From Heliocidaris tuberculata (taxonomy: Eukaryota; Echinodermata; Echinoidea; Camarodonta; Echinometridae): a stretch of DNA of 64,000 nt. The stretch's first letter is position 1, and the number at the start of each line of letters is the position of its first letter. Shown here piece by piece: positions 36,760 through 49,700 of the stretch. Under the pieces are notes generated by a model, which ran no database searches, was not told where the DNA came from, and saw only the letters and a program-made list of their open reading frames with translations. The translations under genes were made by a program, and so were the position numbers. The stretch lies in contig CM046832.1 of the NCBI GenBank assembly GCA_025618425.1, positions 73,310,619-73,374,618 of the forward strand, in the 5' to 3' direction.

Positions 36760-37308
36760 AGAGATAGGGAGGATGAGAGAGGAGAGAGGAGAGAGGGGTC
36801 AGGGCATCGTTGGGAGCATTAAAATTATTATAGACTGAAGCATTAATAAACAGTAATATCTTAAATCTTTATCAATAATCATTTCAAATAGTATTGATCA
36901 AGGGGAAAACTTCAAATTGGAAAAGTTCTGCTAATAGGGCACTGGAAAACGTGATGTTTTTGGTACATGCTTTCTCACATAATACTTTTTAAGATCACAT
37001 AATATTATATCTCTCTCTCTCATTTGGAAGCATTATCACTGCCTTTGTGTAATATTTAATTTTTCCCCCTTCATACCATTAAAGTCAATTGATTCTTTTG
37101 ATATTACTAAATTTCATAGAGGTGGGGTTGATAGGTAAATATACGTCCTTTAATATTATAAAACACATCTAAAACAAAAGAATTACTGTTTTGAACCACT
37201 CCGAATCAATGTAATTTAATTTGTTTTGTAAGTAAAATAAATTTACGTCAACCAATTATCGTATTATATCTTTGTGGCATTGTTTGTTTCTCCAATGATG
37301 TGTGCATT
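36620..37308. other. Gene 2 3' flank with (GA)n
   Basis: The polyadenylation hexamer at 36654-36659 is followed by a (GA)n tract at about 36711-36756 and A/T-rich unique sequence. No further gene was seen. Confidence 0.5.
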
Positions 37309-37567
37309 CAGGGGCGGCGCCAGGGTATTTTGATAGGAGGGGCAAGACGACCTAAAGATGACGTCATATTTTTTCTCCATTAAATAACAGGGGTAATATA
37401 GAGTTATATGTTTAAGACCTCTCTTTTTAATACTCCTCTTTCTTCTTTCTTCCTTTTTCTTCCCTTTTCTTCCTCCTTTTCTCCTTTTTTATTCTTTTTT
37501 TTTTCACTACTTGAAAAATCATAGGGGGGCGGTCGCCCCCTCTGCCCCCCCTGTAGCGCCGCCCCTG
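37309..37567. mobile_element. hAT-like MITE with perfect 8-bp TSD
   Basis: It begins CAGGGGCGGCGCC and ends with GCGCCGCCCCTG, and is flanked on both sides by TGTGCATT (37301-37308 and 37568-37575). It has 259 bases, no coding capacity and a T/C-rich middle. The termini belong to the same CAGGGGCGG group as the elements at 12134, 12252 and 53822. Confidence 0.92.
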
Positions 37568-38512
37568 TGTGCATTGCTGTTAGTGATGATATGGAAACAA
37601 ATGCTTAATGAAATGGGCATCATTTCTATTTATTACCAGTTTACAATTATTGTTGAATCTGATTTATCTATGTTCATTTTTCATTTACAGAGACCAAGAT
37701 TTGTGCACCAGGGTGTGGTTTTGTTAAGTAGAATACAGATGTTTGCGATGACACCGTGCTAAAGTCAGAAAGTCGGGATATAGATTTGATAAATTTGATC
37801 AAGGAAGAGGAGAGAATCACATCCAGAGATAGACAGAGGATAAAGGGAGAGAGAGAGAGTGAGATAGAGAGAATGTGTACTGTGCATGGAAAAATAAAAC
37901 TAAAAACTAAAAAGGTGTAAGGCGTTAGTTAAAAAATTAGTGTGAGGACTAAAACTTAATTCCCTTCTCCCTATTATCTGCCCCTGAAAGGAAAAATGGA
38001 GAAAAGGGGAGATTGGAAAACAAAACGGAGTTGGTAGCTGGAAATATCGACGGTGGTTTGAACATAGATGTCTTTCATAAAGATTTAGAGTTAAGAGAAA
38101 GAGGCACCTTGGAGAATGTTAGACATTTTGGGGCAGTTCTTTTTTCTTCCAAAGTCCCCAAATCATGTTCAGAAAGGGAAATAACTGAATGTGATAAACT
38201 GAAAACAGATTAGTCCCCCCAAACAAGCAGACAACCCACTTTTGATCTCAACATCAACATCTATTCCTAACCCATTTACACAAAAAGAGAATGGAAAGTA
38301 GATGAGATATAAACAATGTCTGGCATCTCACATTACTAAGAAGGGAAATGTTCTTGTGTAGATTCGGAGAGAAAGACGGAGAGAGAGAGAGAGAGAGAGA
38401 GGAAGAAAGAGAAGGAGAAAGAGAAAGAGGGGAGTGAGTAATAGAGAGAGGGTGTGTGTTTGTGTGTTTCAGAGCCTAACAGAGATAAAGAGAGAGAGAG
38501 AGATGGACAGAC

Positions 38513-38548
<36 letters not shown>

Positions 38549-38796
38549 ATGTTAACAGAAAGATAAGACGATAGGGGATAAAGGTGCTAAAAGAGCAGAA
38601 GAAACATAAGAACTTGGAATATCGACTTAAGTGAATAAGAGCAAATGGAATGCGGAGAAAGCATTACCTGGCGCCATCCATTATATACTCTTCGTCAAAT
38701 CAATACAAATCATATCTTATCAAGGTCCAAACCATGAAAACTTGGTTTAATATCGATGCATCGATGCCAACTCTCCATAAGGAAGGGTACGATAAG
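37568..38796. other. Intergenic, possible exon, GA-rich repeats
   Basis: A TTTACAG acceptor at about 37690 precedes sequence that ends in AATAAA near 37893, which might be a 3' exon, but no partner was identified. (GA)n tracts lie near 38385-38400 and 38517-38545. Confidence 0.3.
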
Positions 38797-38908
38797 CTAT
38801 AAAAAAAGTTTACACCCACAATCATCGTTATCTAACCATTCGTCACTTCAACAACGAGCATCTTTTGTTTAAGAGGAGTGATGGCAAATGGAACTGGATG
38901 AGAATTGG
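38797..38908 (+). promoter_or_regulatory. TATA box and candidate 5' UTR exon
   Basis: CTATAAAAAAAG at 38797-38808 is followed about 100 bases later by a strong GTAAGT donor at 38909. This could be the promoter and untranslated first exon of the protease gene, spliced to the acceptor at 40561 (TTCTTCCAG), perhaps through a short exon 40377-40403. The link is inferred from order and strand only. Confidence 0.35.
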
Positions 38909-40561
38909 GTAAGTATAACAATTAACAATCTGAAGTCGTTTTTTTCTTATTTTGTCAAAATATTTTGTATATTAAAAAGGGTTATTATTTTGATGAACAG
39001 CATTCACATGTGTCTCCACTTACTGAAAACAAGTAATAACTAAACATGTTCAAAACTCTTTGATGCATGATCCTGATGATATGAGGGAGAAGAAAATGAT
39101 TTAAGTGCACAAAAGTGTATTTTCCAAGCAAACTATGTTTCAGAAGGGTTAATTCTACCAAAATGTATAGTCAAAGAGTATATGCGTTGAGTCAAATGGA
39201 GTGCTGAGATGAGAGCTTTGAGAAATCAAGCATGCATGAATCAGAGAGCGAGTCGTTATGCTTAAAACTGAAATGAAAAATTATTTCAGAGACGGTCACA
39301 AATAATACCATATACATTAGCGTGTTGGCTGTTTATCAATAAAATCTGAAATACTTGTATGATTATTTTAAATCAATGCATTTAACACTTGTTAGCATCT
39401 TTTACCCGAGATGCAGTGATTTCAAATCAATCACGCACTATATTCGAATCGAAGCATCGGTGTTACCTGTTTAGAAAATAAAGATCATCGTTCGTTCATG
39501 CCCCCATTTTTTTTAGTCAAGTGAAAGTACTGAAAAGAACAATTTAGGGACAGGATTTTGAGCTTCAGTACTTGTTACTCAGCTAACATGACTCTCATAA
39601 CTCACTTCTAGAATGCTGAAACATGTTAGAGACAAATTTGACAACGAATATGTTTATTCAGATTTATAAATTACAGTTGCTGATTCTTATAGTTTTGAGC
39701 CTGTAAAGAGGCATTTTAAACAGAGTATAGTGTATAATTAGTTTTATATAACGTAGCTAATAATTGTATGAATAAAACAATTTTGATCATTCGTGACGTA
39801 TGATTTGTTCTACAACTTTTTGCTCTTTATAATCATGCCCCAGACCCCCCCCCCCTCTCTCTCTCTGTATGTCTCTCTTATCTCTTCTCCCCTCCCCATC
39901 TCATCTTTGTTATCCACTTTCCTTTGAAATTCATTGCTCACTCTGTTACTCGCCCTCGTCTCTCTTTTCTGCCTATCTTCTCCCTCCTTTCTCTATGTCT
40001 CCGTCCTCTTTCTCTCCCCCAATCCTTTACACAGTATAAACCATGGTGGATATATTCATGTTCGGGTACGGTAAACATGTTTACTCGGAAATTCAATTTG
40101 CTTGCCTATTAGCTATCGGTGCGAGTCAAAGTGGTTTCTAATAATATTCCATCATAGAAGACCAAAGAGCCGAGTTCAGTGTTCTATTAGTAACATTCGC
40201 ACTACTTATTCATCTCTACTCAAGAGATTCGATTTTTTCCCCCTTCTAAAATCACATTTGATTGTCTGTCTTCGTGAATTCACAGGTGGATAACCAATAT
40301 TCATCACTTAGCTAGTCGGCCACCTGCCCATGCCTTCTCTTCCATCTTTTGTTCAAATTAACCCTTTCATTGCCAGTAGGCGACCATGCTGCGCAAACTG
40401 GAGGTGAGTAGAAGTAGAAACTGGTGGTCGGGTTAACATGCAAAGTAGAATTTTCATGCGATGTGCGTGCAGAAAGCAACGATTACCATACATCGCTAGT
40501 TATCTGACTGATAGCAGATCAAAGCAAGGGGCGTGCATGTCAAAGTGGGTATGTTCTTCCA
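38909..40561 (+). other. Presumed 5' intron of the protease gene
   Basis: No convincing coding exon. A poly-C/(CT)n tract lies at 39845-39870. A short acceptor-donor pair brackets 40377-40403. Confidence 0.35.
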
Positions 40562-40629
40562 GGTTCGTTTGATACGAGAGCTTCTAGAAAGATGCCAACG
40601 GATGGATGTTGCAAAGAAAACCATTTGAG

Positions 40630-42045
40630 ATGGAGTATCTTCATATTCTTAGTATTTTGGTTTTATGCATTTGTTCTGAATGCTTGGAAGATAAAGAACC
40701 ATGTTGCGGTCGAAACGATCGAATAGCTCAGGCTCAGACTGATCAATCTGTGAGAAAATGCTTGGATGAAAAGTATCGCTTAAGCAATAGCGTTTCCACA
40801 AGAAATCGAGCGAACGTACGCATTGGGATTGACTCTATCAATGGAACTTGTCTGACAACAGAGAATAGGTCACGACTTAATCATCATTGTGCAAGACTAG
40901 CCGTGTCCCTAAGATGTCAGTTACCAATCCCAATTATGAATGTTCTAACACCTACTGCTGAAAATGCTACGTTCACCTTTTTAAGCAAGAAACATAATCA
41001 AGACGAACGATTCCTCAACCGCAGAACGCACAACTTGCCTCCGAACAGTCCCGAAAAGGCAAATGTTGACTCAAACGCAGTTAGCTCTCATACCTACCAG
41101 GGTGCAGATTCACCCCGCTTGTCTCAGCTAAAAACAGCAACTGTGCACCATTCCATAAAACACCCCTCATCATCAGAAGGGGTTTCTCATGGTCCCATTC
41201 AACGATCTCTCATCGGACGGATTCCATTCTGTAATGTGGCACACATTCGTTCTTCAGTGGCTTGCTCGGGTATGGTGATCACACCACATCACATCTTGAC
41301 AGCAGCCCATTGTGTTCATGATGGGTATCACTTTGATAGGAGGTTGCGAAAAATGCGTGTCAGTGTTCCAAGTAGTCATGGATTTGAAAATAGGCGAGTT
41401 CGAAGCGTACATGTCCCAAGAAAATGGCTAAACAATGCCGACAGACGCAACACCGCCACAGGACGCACCGATTCAGAACGAGCTGTCTACGATTTCGCCG
41501 TCATTGAGTTAGACAGCGAAATCACCAGCACTCCAGATTGTCCAAGAAATGGAACAAGTGGTACGATGACAAGCTCTGTCGCTGGATTTAAAGATCACCA
41601 TCAATACAGAGTAGCGAGAGCAGGAATGAGAACAAGACTTGGCTTTGCAAGTTTTCCCGCCAGCGGAGAACATAGAATGTGGCAGACGACTTGCTCAACT
41701 TTGGACCAGTCATCAACGCCCGTTGGTAGTGGACTCCTAGCAACAAGATGTCCATCACTGGAAGGTAGCTCGGGAGCCGCAGTCTTTGCACAGCCCCAAG
41801 CAATGTCTGCATCACCGCCGTTGATGTCATCATCGCTAAGGGATCTTATTGGAATAATCTCTCACGAAGCTAGGGTGACGAATAACCGTTCATACATGGT
41901 GATAACCTTTTTAAGCCACAGTAAAAGACGGCTGATCTGCGCCATGACGGGTTCTGGCGTCCACAACTTCTGCTCAAACACAATGCCAAACAAGTATCGT
42001 TTTGTGTCCTATTCTTTACATAGGACTCGTCTTAAACTTGCTTGA
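40630..42045 (+). CDS. PRSS23/PRSS35-like secreted serine protease, 471 aa
   Basis: I chose the ATG at 40630 over the in-frame ATG at 40606 because it directly opens a signal peptide (MEYLHILSILVLCICSECLE). A propeptide of about 170 residues follows. QR192 before SLIGRIPF is a likely activation site. The trypsin-fold domain has TAAHC with His227, YDFAVIELD with Asp288 and EGSSGAAVF with Ser381, so the full triad is present although the usual GDSGG is GSSGA. A whole coding region in one exon behind a 5' UTR intron is also the layout of vertebrate PRSS23 and PRSS35. The enzyme should be secreted; the substrate is unknown. It ends tail to tail with the PXK-like gene. The family call is from motifs and domain order only. 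Confidence 0.85.
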   Translation: MEYLHILSILVLCICSECLEDKEPCCGRNDRIAQAQTDQSVRKCLDEKYRLSNSVSTRNRANVRIGIDSINGTCLTTENRSRLNHHCARLAVSLRCQLPIPIMNVLTPTAENATFTFLSKKHNQDERFLNRRTHNLPPNSPEKANVDSNAVSSHTYQGADSPRLSQLKTATVHHSIKHPSSSEGVSHGPIQRSLIGRIPFCNVAHIRSSVACSGMVITPHHILTAAHCVHDGYHFDRRLRKMRVSVPSSHGFENRRVRSVHVPRKWLNNADRRNTATGRTDSERAVYDFAVIELDSEITSTPDCPRNGTSGTMTSSVAGFKDHHQYRVARAGMRTRLGFASFPASGEHRMWQTTCSTLDQSSTPVGSGLLATRCPSLEGSSGAAVFAQPQAMSASPPLMSSSLRDLIGIISHEARVTNNRSYMVITFLSHSKRRLICAMTGSGVHNFCSNTMPNKYRFVSYSLHRTRLKLA

Positions 42046-45000
42046 CTGGGATTGAAAGTACTAAGGACACCATGCAACATCTCTGCTGAATAGGTATCTA
42101 AAATGGACGTTTTTGATAATCAGTATCACATCAAGCATAAATATTTCCATAAATCCGTTCATGCAAAAAAGTTATATTATACAAATTCTCTAAATTCTTA
42201 AAAAGTATGGCACATTTCCCCCCTTATATTTTGGCAAACGAAAGATTGGGAAATGTAAAGGAATGACGGTAATGACACATTTTGGCCTCGATGCCTACGT
42301 TTCTTTGGTACTACATAATACATGTATAAGTTTCTGTTGTGTACGTCGCCTAACAGTTTCCAAATCATCCATCATTTTGAGATCATTAGGACTCATAATC
42401 TCATTTCGCAAACCACGGCGACTGAGTGCGACAAGCACCTTATTTTCCTAGAAAAAGGAAAAAGAAGGATGATATAAAAGTTTATGAAGACAATGTGGCT
42501 TGCAATGGTTGTTGATTGTTGTGAAAGTCCAAAGATCCTGCTGGGACTCTTAATGTTTGAAACCCATACTAGATTTACTATCAGTATTATTGGTAATATC
42601 TCTCTATAAATAGTCACATCACAAATAAACTGTCTTTGAACAATTGTCACTGTAATTCAGTGTAAATAGTTTGCTTTAACAATACTACAGCAAACACGTA
42701 CAAAAAATTAAATGCACATCAACAAAATCAGACATCCCTCATTAGGAGAACTATGACAATCCTTAAAATATTTCAGCAGAGTAGACCATTTTAATCATTA
42801 TTATTTCATTTATTATTCAATACTCGATATACAAAATATGGTCATGGATAGATATGTGTATTGAATTATAAAAGCGTAATGGTTTTTTCTAACCATACAT
42901 TCACAACCACATAAACACTATGTTGTAAGTAGATATGCCTGGATTATACATTTTGGATGCACACATGTTATTTATTAAAGGCATAAAAAAAGAGATCTAT
43001 TCTACTTTTTATGAGTCCAATAGCTCTTTTGGATTTTTTTTTTTCTGAGCAAAATAAAATTTGTAAGTAATGGGTTGCATTACCTATCCATGCAGTGTGG
43101 TTTTATAACACAAAAGGGTATTTTGTTTCCTTTGAAATTAAATGCCAGCAATAGCCAATTACTTGGGTTTGGACCGTTTGCTGGGGGAAAAAATAACAAC
43201 CTTTCTTCAGGCCATGTCCCCCACACACATACAAACATATATGTTTGTCATGTATGATGGAATGGAAATACCGGTAAGTAATAGTTCTGCACAGGTCAAA
43301 AATTATAAATGCAAAAATTTTTCATGACAAAAAATGAAATTGCTTTCTTGGTACAAAAAATATATGTTTATGTGATTGAGTATAATCAAAATTATTGCAC
43401 TGAACTTTGAAAATTAAATTAAAATAATACACAAACCATAGAATAAATCATCCCACAAACCCACTTTAGATATTTATATATTTCTCATTAATAAACTCTT
43501 ATGGAAAGTCAATAAAATACTTCACAGATATTTTATGGGATCGTTTGAAGAAATTTACAAGCACATTTTAGATACAACATACCTTAACAGTTTGTTCTGC
43601 AGGCTTTTGCTTTAACAGCTTGCATCATATACAAATAAAAATGTAAACTGTATACATTGGAAGAATTTCACTGCTAGCCCACTGTGCTCCAAACGAAACA
43701 GTGTACTGTATATAAATTAAACTATATACAAATTATTAGCTGTATTTAGTTCATCCACTTAGATGCAATGTAATCATTACCAATTCACTAGACTATTTTG
43801 TATATATATGTTATCATGTTATCATGGAGCTAAAGATGTGCAGCGTTCAATTTCAATACTGATATAATGATGCGTAAGACTAAAATTATCTGGAAACAAA
43901 CTATATACATTGTATTTCATAAGACAATAGTATGAGTTTGTATTCATGTGCCTGTATACCTCTCATGAAAATACATAAATAATGAATGTGTTTGTGACTT
44001 GACACATCATAAGAGTTCAGTAATGATTAGAATACAAGCAACATAGACATGTTTGATTACTAACAGTAGGGTCCAATAAGTATGATGGGGAGCCCTATGT
44101 CTGTGCACCTAAGATTTGACCTAAAAATGAAAAATAATTTCTTTAATATTCCTCAAATGCTTGATTTTATAGTATTCCTGATATTCTACAGAATAAGTTT
44201 ACAAAAAATCTCATCAAAATTAGAGCAAAAACAATGCTATTTTCACAAGAAATGGCTGCTGTGTCATTTTCAACACTTGAAAAAACAATGGTGCCCATGT
44301 GCTCATTCATTTTACACGCAGGTCAGGAATTTTGACGTGAAAGAACATTTTGAGGCTTGTGAATAAAAGTATGAAATAGGACTGTTTTTCATTATTTTGA
44401 CTTTTTTTTTTGGCATGAATACTTTACAGCTATGATAAAGATGAAAATTTTGTGTTTGTTGAGTGTTTTGTTTGATTAGAATTGCGCAGTTACGCATAAA
44501 CGCAGACAAGGGCACTGCTCAAACTTATGTTACTGTTTACCACAAACCATAGTACATTGTACATGAAACTGAATAAACAAGAATCAAGAAAGACATGGTT
44601 TGGTTCTAGTATGCATTAGTAAACCATACATAATCGTGAGTTCAATCCACATTTCAGAAAATGATATAGAAATATTTCTGAGTACCTTAATTTGTAAATT
44701 TGATATAAATCAGACTGCATTCTATTTGTACACAGCAAAAATATATTAACATGAAGTTATTTCAGAATTACTTTCAAATCCTGTCAATTTTCAAATCAAA
44801 AGAAATTAGTATAATTTTAATAGATTTACCTTTTTCTCTTATTCTAATCAAATCAAATCATTTTATTTCCACTATAAAAACATATCAAAAATATAAATTA
44901 CAAATTCTGGAGGTGAAAATCAAATAACATTTGAATGAATGATTTTAACAGAACTTTTGAGCTAACAAGAAAAATTGGTATGTCTGAAGGTTTGTGAAAT

Positions 45001-45232
45001 AGTAAGTAAATGATTGTGCAATCTAATTTTGATAACTTACCGTTTGCTTGTGCAAATGTCTACAGTGTAAATGCACAAAGGCTTTAATAGGCGATGGATA
45101 CGAATGCTTGTCTTGCAGAAACCTTTGATAAGATCAAATCACTAAAATCATTGTCCTTTCACCCTGTAATTTCATCAAAGTGAAAGCTATTGTAAAGTCT
45201 GGTTACATTGGAAAATAGGTTTCATAAAATTG

Positions 45233-45289
<57 letters not shown>

Positions 45290-46489
45290 TTGAATGGCTT
45301 TCATTTTGTGAGACACAAGGGTATATTGCTCTCTCTAATAATATATTATATTCATCATACCACTCCTGAAATATGCTCTTTATCTTGCGGAATATACCAT
45401 TGTATCCCACTCGAGGCCTTTAAACATTACATAAATAGCAATACGTAAGTTGGGAACAATAGATATCCAATAATTACCATGATAACAAAATCCCTACAAA
45501 TCAACCTTCAAACATATATCATATTAGGTCTTTTCTATAAAAAAATATAATGGAAAGGTTTTGATTTTCACATCACTCCTAAAAAGAGGGAGATTAAGCT
45601 GAATTTTTGGATCACTGCCACCATTATCAACATGTATCTAAATTCATGGATACTTTTTCTCCCAGAGCCCAAATACAAACAATTACATTAACTTGTTCCA
45701 AGCTATTGTATTTCAATAGTCACAGTGCAGGTTGCATACGTTAGTATTTTACCAGAACATGTACAGTATACCTCCAGTAACAAAAAATATGCTCCTTTTT
45801 TTATTACACACTGAGTGGATGTGTATTTAGCATGTTTTTTTTCCTCCTTATCTCTTTGTATTTGGCATTTCCAGTCAGCTTTATAAAGTAATTACACTAA
45901 TATGTCTCTCTTTGCCTATATATACATTATGAGTAGTAGTAAGTCAATTTTGTCAATGTGAATGTACCTTAAGAGCATATTCTGAATGACAATCTTTTAC
46001 CTTCAAACTTACCACTTGGTAAATCATTGTTGGTAAAAAAATATAAGTAGTTGGTTACTAATTCCTTTTTCTACATCTAAACAATGACAGAATAATAATA
46101 TCATTGGAAGACTCTGGATTAAAAGGGTTTACTTAGCATTGTGGCTTTTGATAATATACATGTACATGTAGAACCAAGAATGAAGTTTAAAAGTCACATG
46201 TCCATTGAATCTATAACATTGAACAACACTGGTTTACTTGAAGGCTTCATCAATACAGTTTATTAATATGAATCCTCAATATTCAAAAATATAGTTATTG
46301 AACATCTCCTCCCCTCAATTTTAAAAGACTTATATTTCATTACTATTCCAACATCTTTATGAAATGTGCGTTAGATTTACCATAACAGTTGATTTTTTAC
46401 CCCCCCCCCAAAAAAAAAAAAAAAAAAAAAAATATATATGTACAATATTTCTTCTTTGAAAGGCAAAGCAACATTGATAATAAAAGGCA
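42046..46489. other. Convergent 3' flanks of the protease and PXK-like genes
   Basis: AATAAA at 42624-42629 is the likely plus-strand polyadenylation signal of the protease gene. The rest probably includes the minus-strand 3' UTR of the PXK-like gene. Repeats: an antisense LINE-like 3' end near 44845-44930 with an AATCA tail, (AAT)n at 45233-45289, and a C/A homopolymer pair at 46401-46432. No further coding exon was seen. Confidence 0.45.
45233..45289. repeat. (AAT)n microsatellite
   Basis: Pure AAT tract of about 57 bases. Confidence 0.95.
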
Positions 46490-46799
46490 TTAGACTTTTG
46501 GAGCACTTTTATCACTGGTGACTGTTTTCTTCAACCTCATCCCCTTCTTTATGTCACTCAGAAGAGCACCCCTACCTTCCATATTTGGAACTTCCCTTGC
46601 AGCGTTACTGTTATTGGAAGAAGGGGCAAATCCAACAGCTGGTGGGGGTGCTGGTACTGATGGTGGAGGAGGGACAGTAGGCTGGATTGGAGGAGGGGGT
46701 GCTATAGTGACAGTAGGTGCTGAAGATGGTGTCCTTGGACTAGAATTTGCAATCTCTCCATTGGATGCTCCTCGCTTTGATGAGCTCTTGTTCTTGTTT
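46490..46799 (-). CDS. PXK: PXK-like terminal exon: proline-rich linker and WH2 motif
   Basis: The exon begins after TTAACAG, completes a split Arg codon, and encodes 102 residues. The first 60 are Ser-rich then proline-rich (IAPPPPIQP, VPPPPSVPAPPP), a typical SH3/profilin ligand type. The end contains RGALLSDIKKGMRLKKT, a WH2 actin-monomer motif with the LKKT signature, followed by TSDKSAPKV. The whole order (polyproline, WH2, SAPK end) matches the C-terminus of PXK. Confidence 0.9.
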
Positions 46800-49700
46800 C
46801 TGTTAATGATACAATAAAAAAGAGAGAAGAGAATGACTATATTTTTTTGACCAAGTCAATATTTCCTTCAAATGCAGAAGACCCATTTTGAGTTGAATAT
46901 ATTACTCTTTACAACAATTCTGCAACGCCTTTTATATAATGTTGGACAAAATTTTCCGGCTTGCCAAATATATGAATGATAATTAAAAATTGTTTTGTGG
47001 TCATTATAAACTAGTGATACCAGAAAGAAATAGTGATTATTGGTCATCTCTTGTATTCTTTTTTTCATCATGGATGAGATAGAGGATGGATATGTGTTAT
47101 ATGGAACACAGAAGTGTCTATATTTCATTTATTTCATGAAAAAAGTATGAAGTACAATAGCACATTGAACTGTCGATATGTTATGTAAAAACATATTAAT
47201 ATTAAAGGAGAATGAAAGCCTGAGGAAAAATCAATTTTAATGAAAAGAGAGGATAGAGAGAAGCAATTTTAAAAAAGTTCCATCAAAAATCAGTTACAAA
47301 ATGAGAAAGTTATGAAAGTTGAAAAGTCTCAGTTTACTTTCTATGGCGATCCTCAAATTGGCAATGTTGCTTCAAAGTCACAGGCTTAGTAGTACAACTC
47401 TCCATTTGTTTTGTACACAAAATTTCATATTTTCCCCATTATCTCTCAAGGTGCAGCTTGTCTCCTTCTTAGCTCAAGATATATCATGGGAAAATGTATT
47501 TGACACAACATATGTTGAGTTCACAAAAAGACAAGCAGCATCTTTAGAGAGGAAAAATCAATTTTAATGAAAAGAGAGGATAGTAAATTGAGACTTTTCA
47601 AACTTTCATAACTTTTTCATTTCGTAACCGATTTTGATGTCAAACCAAATTTGTAATATACTGTATTTGTATGCTTTTTACACAGACAAATTACAGAAAG
47701 ATAGAAGAATTCAAGGTTCAGAAAATTTTTATTTTTTCAGCCTTATAATATAAGGCTGAAAAATAAGAATCATTCAGCCAAAATAGGAATGGTTGGGAGA
47801 CATATATATATTACATGTACAAAACTGGGTTGGAAGACAATGCCAAAAATAGAGAAAATCAACAAGCATTTACATTCCATAAGTAAAACATAACCAGTGG
47901 AAAAACAAACCCAAATAGTGAAAAAAATGTTCTGTCACAAATTTGTTATCAATGTCATGGTAGAAAGGTAAAGCATTTCACGAAACATTAGGCATATTTA
48001 CATATGCTCCAAATACTGTGATTTTAATGACATTGCAATGTTACCGTAAAAGTTGCTTAGCAACTATCTGACTGAATTGCTAATTAGTAGTTTCCACTGT
48101 AACATCATGATATAAGTAAAATCACAATGTTTGGACTGTGTGACTGGGCATATTGCTTTTGTTTGGCTAATACATACCTGAATGATGACCTTGAGCTCAC
48201 ATGTGACCTTGAGCGAGATCTATGATATTTTTGAGATATAGATGAAAGCAGGGATTTTGTGAAATGGATCCCACACATGAGATGACTTTAAAATCTTGGT
48301 AATTGACATAAATGACATGAAGCTGCAGTGATTTTTTTTTTAATGGTTGCGGACACAATGACTTAGGAGAGACATTGACTCCTGTGAGTGGAATTTGAAT
48401 AACTGAATGAGACAGCTTTGAAATTAATACATCTCTTTTTATCATCTTTGATATTCTTCACATTCTTCTCGCATAAAATCTTGCTTTTCTAGCAACTAAT
48501 AGTCTAAATTAAATTTCTGGTAGGTCTCGGCCGCCCGACCGCCCGCCCGACCGTACGCTTATTCCTATATACCCCCATCAAACTTTCATTATAGACAATC
48601 ATTCATTCATACTTAGAAAAGACAGAATCTCTTTTAAATGGACTTTCGGCATTTTGAAAATCTATAACCAATCTGCATGAAATATGATTTGTATCTTTCA
48701 CATGATCAATCAAAAGCAATTTTGAAACTTTAGGAATACACGCTGCGTTACTGATTATTTGTAAAAATGAAAATCTAAGTCTTATTTTTATGCTCACACA
48801 ACAAATCCATGTAGATGATTACAAGTCATACATTTGTGTACATGTATTTCATAGTTAGGCGTGAATCACATGTATTTTATAGTTAGGTGTGAATCACATG
48901 TATTTTATAGTTAGGCATGAATCATATCCCGTTTTGTACAGGCAGCTGTAATGGTAGAAGAGCTCGCATTCAAATTAGAATGTGTTTGCAAGATGAGTTC
49001 AGTTGAGCAAGAAAAAACATGCTCTAATTCTCTCCAGATTTAATTTCTGTATGAAATATTCATATACTCTTATGATGTTCTTACTGCCCAAACTATTTTA
49101 GACTCATTGTAGTTCCCATCACATTTTATAAACTGAAAATGAGTGACACTATCTTTAATTCTTTCTCTGCCCAAAAATCTTCCAAATTTTTATACATGTC
49201 AACATTTAGGCCCGTATTCTCGAAAGCCGCCTAACTTTAAGCCGTGGCCTAACCCTCGCTTAAATTAAAAATTTGACTGCTAACTTCAGACTCAGGACGC
49301 CTTGCTATTCACAAAAGGGTTTTAAGAGTTAAGCCCGTCCTAACTCCCCTAAGCAAGGGCCTAAAGTGAGACCACTCAGGGGGCAGTCTTAACTGCGGCA
49401 ATTGTGAGGGAGGCGAAGTGGCGAAATCCGCTGAATTTTCGCCAAACACAAGCCCTACGGACCCATTTATTGTAAGTAAGTTTCTTAATTTTGAAGATAC
49501 ACTTTCATATTATCCATTCAAATCCTCCATCTATCCATATATTATTGTTATTCCATGTTATATCAATTTTTACTTCGAATTTTCTCACCGCTGGATTTTT
49601 TTCCAATCCCACAAATGTAATTTTATGTATGGTTTTCCTTATCACAATGAAATTGTGCAAAGTCAATTCAAATTCCAACCAAATCTTTTGTTTACTGTGT

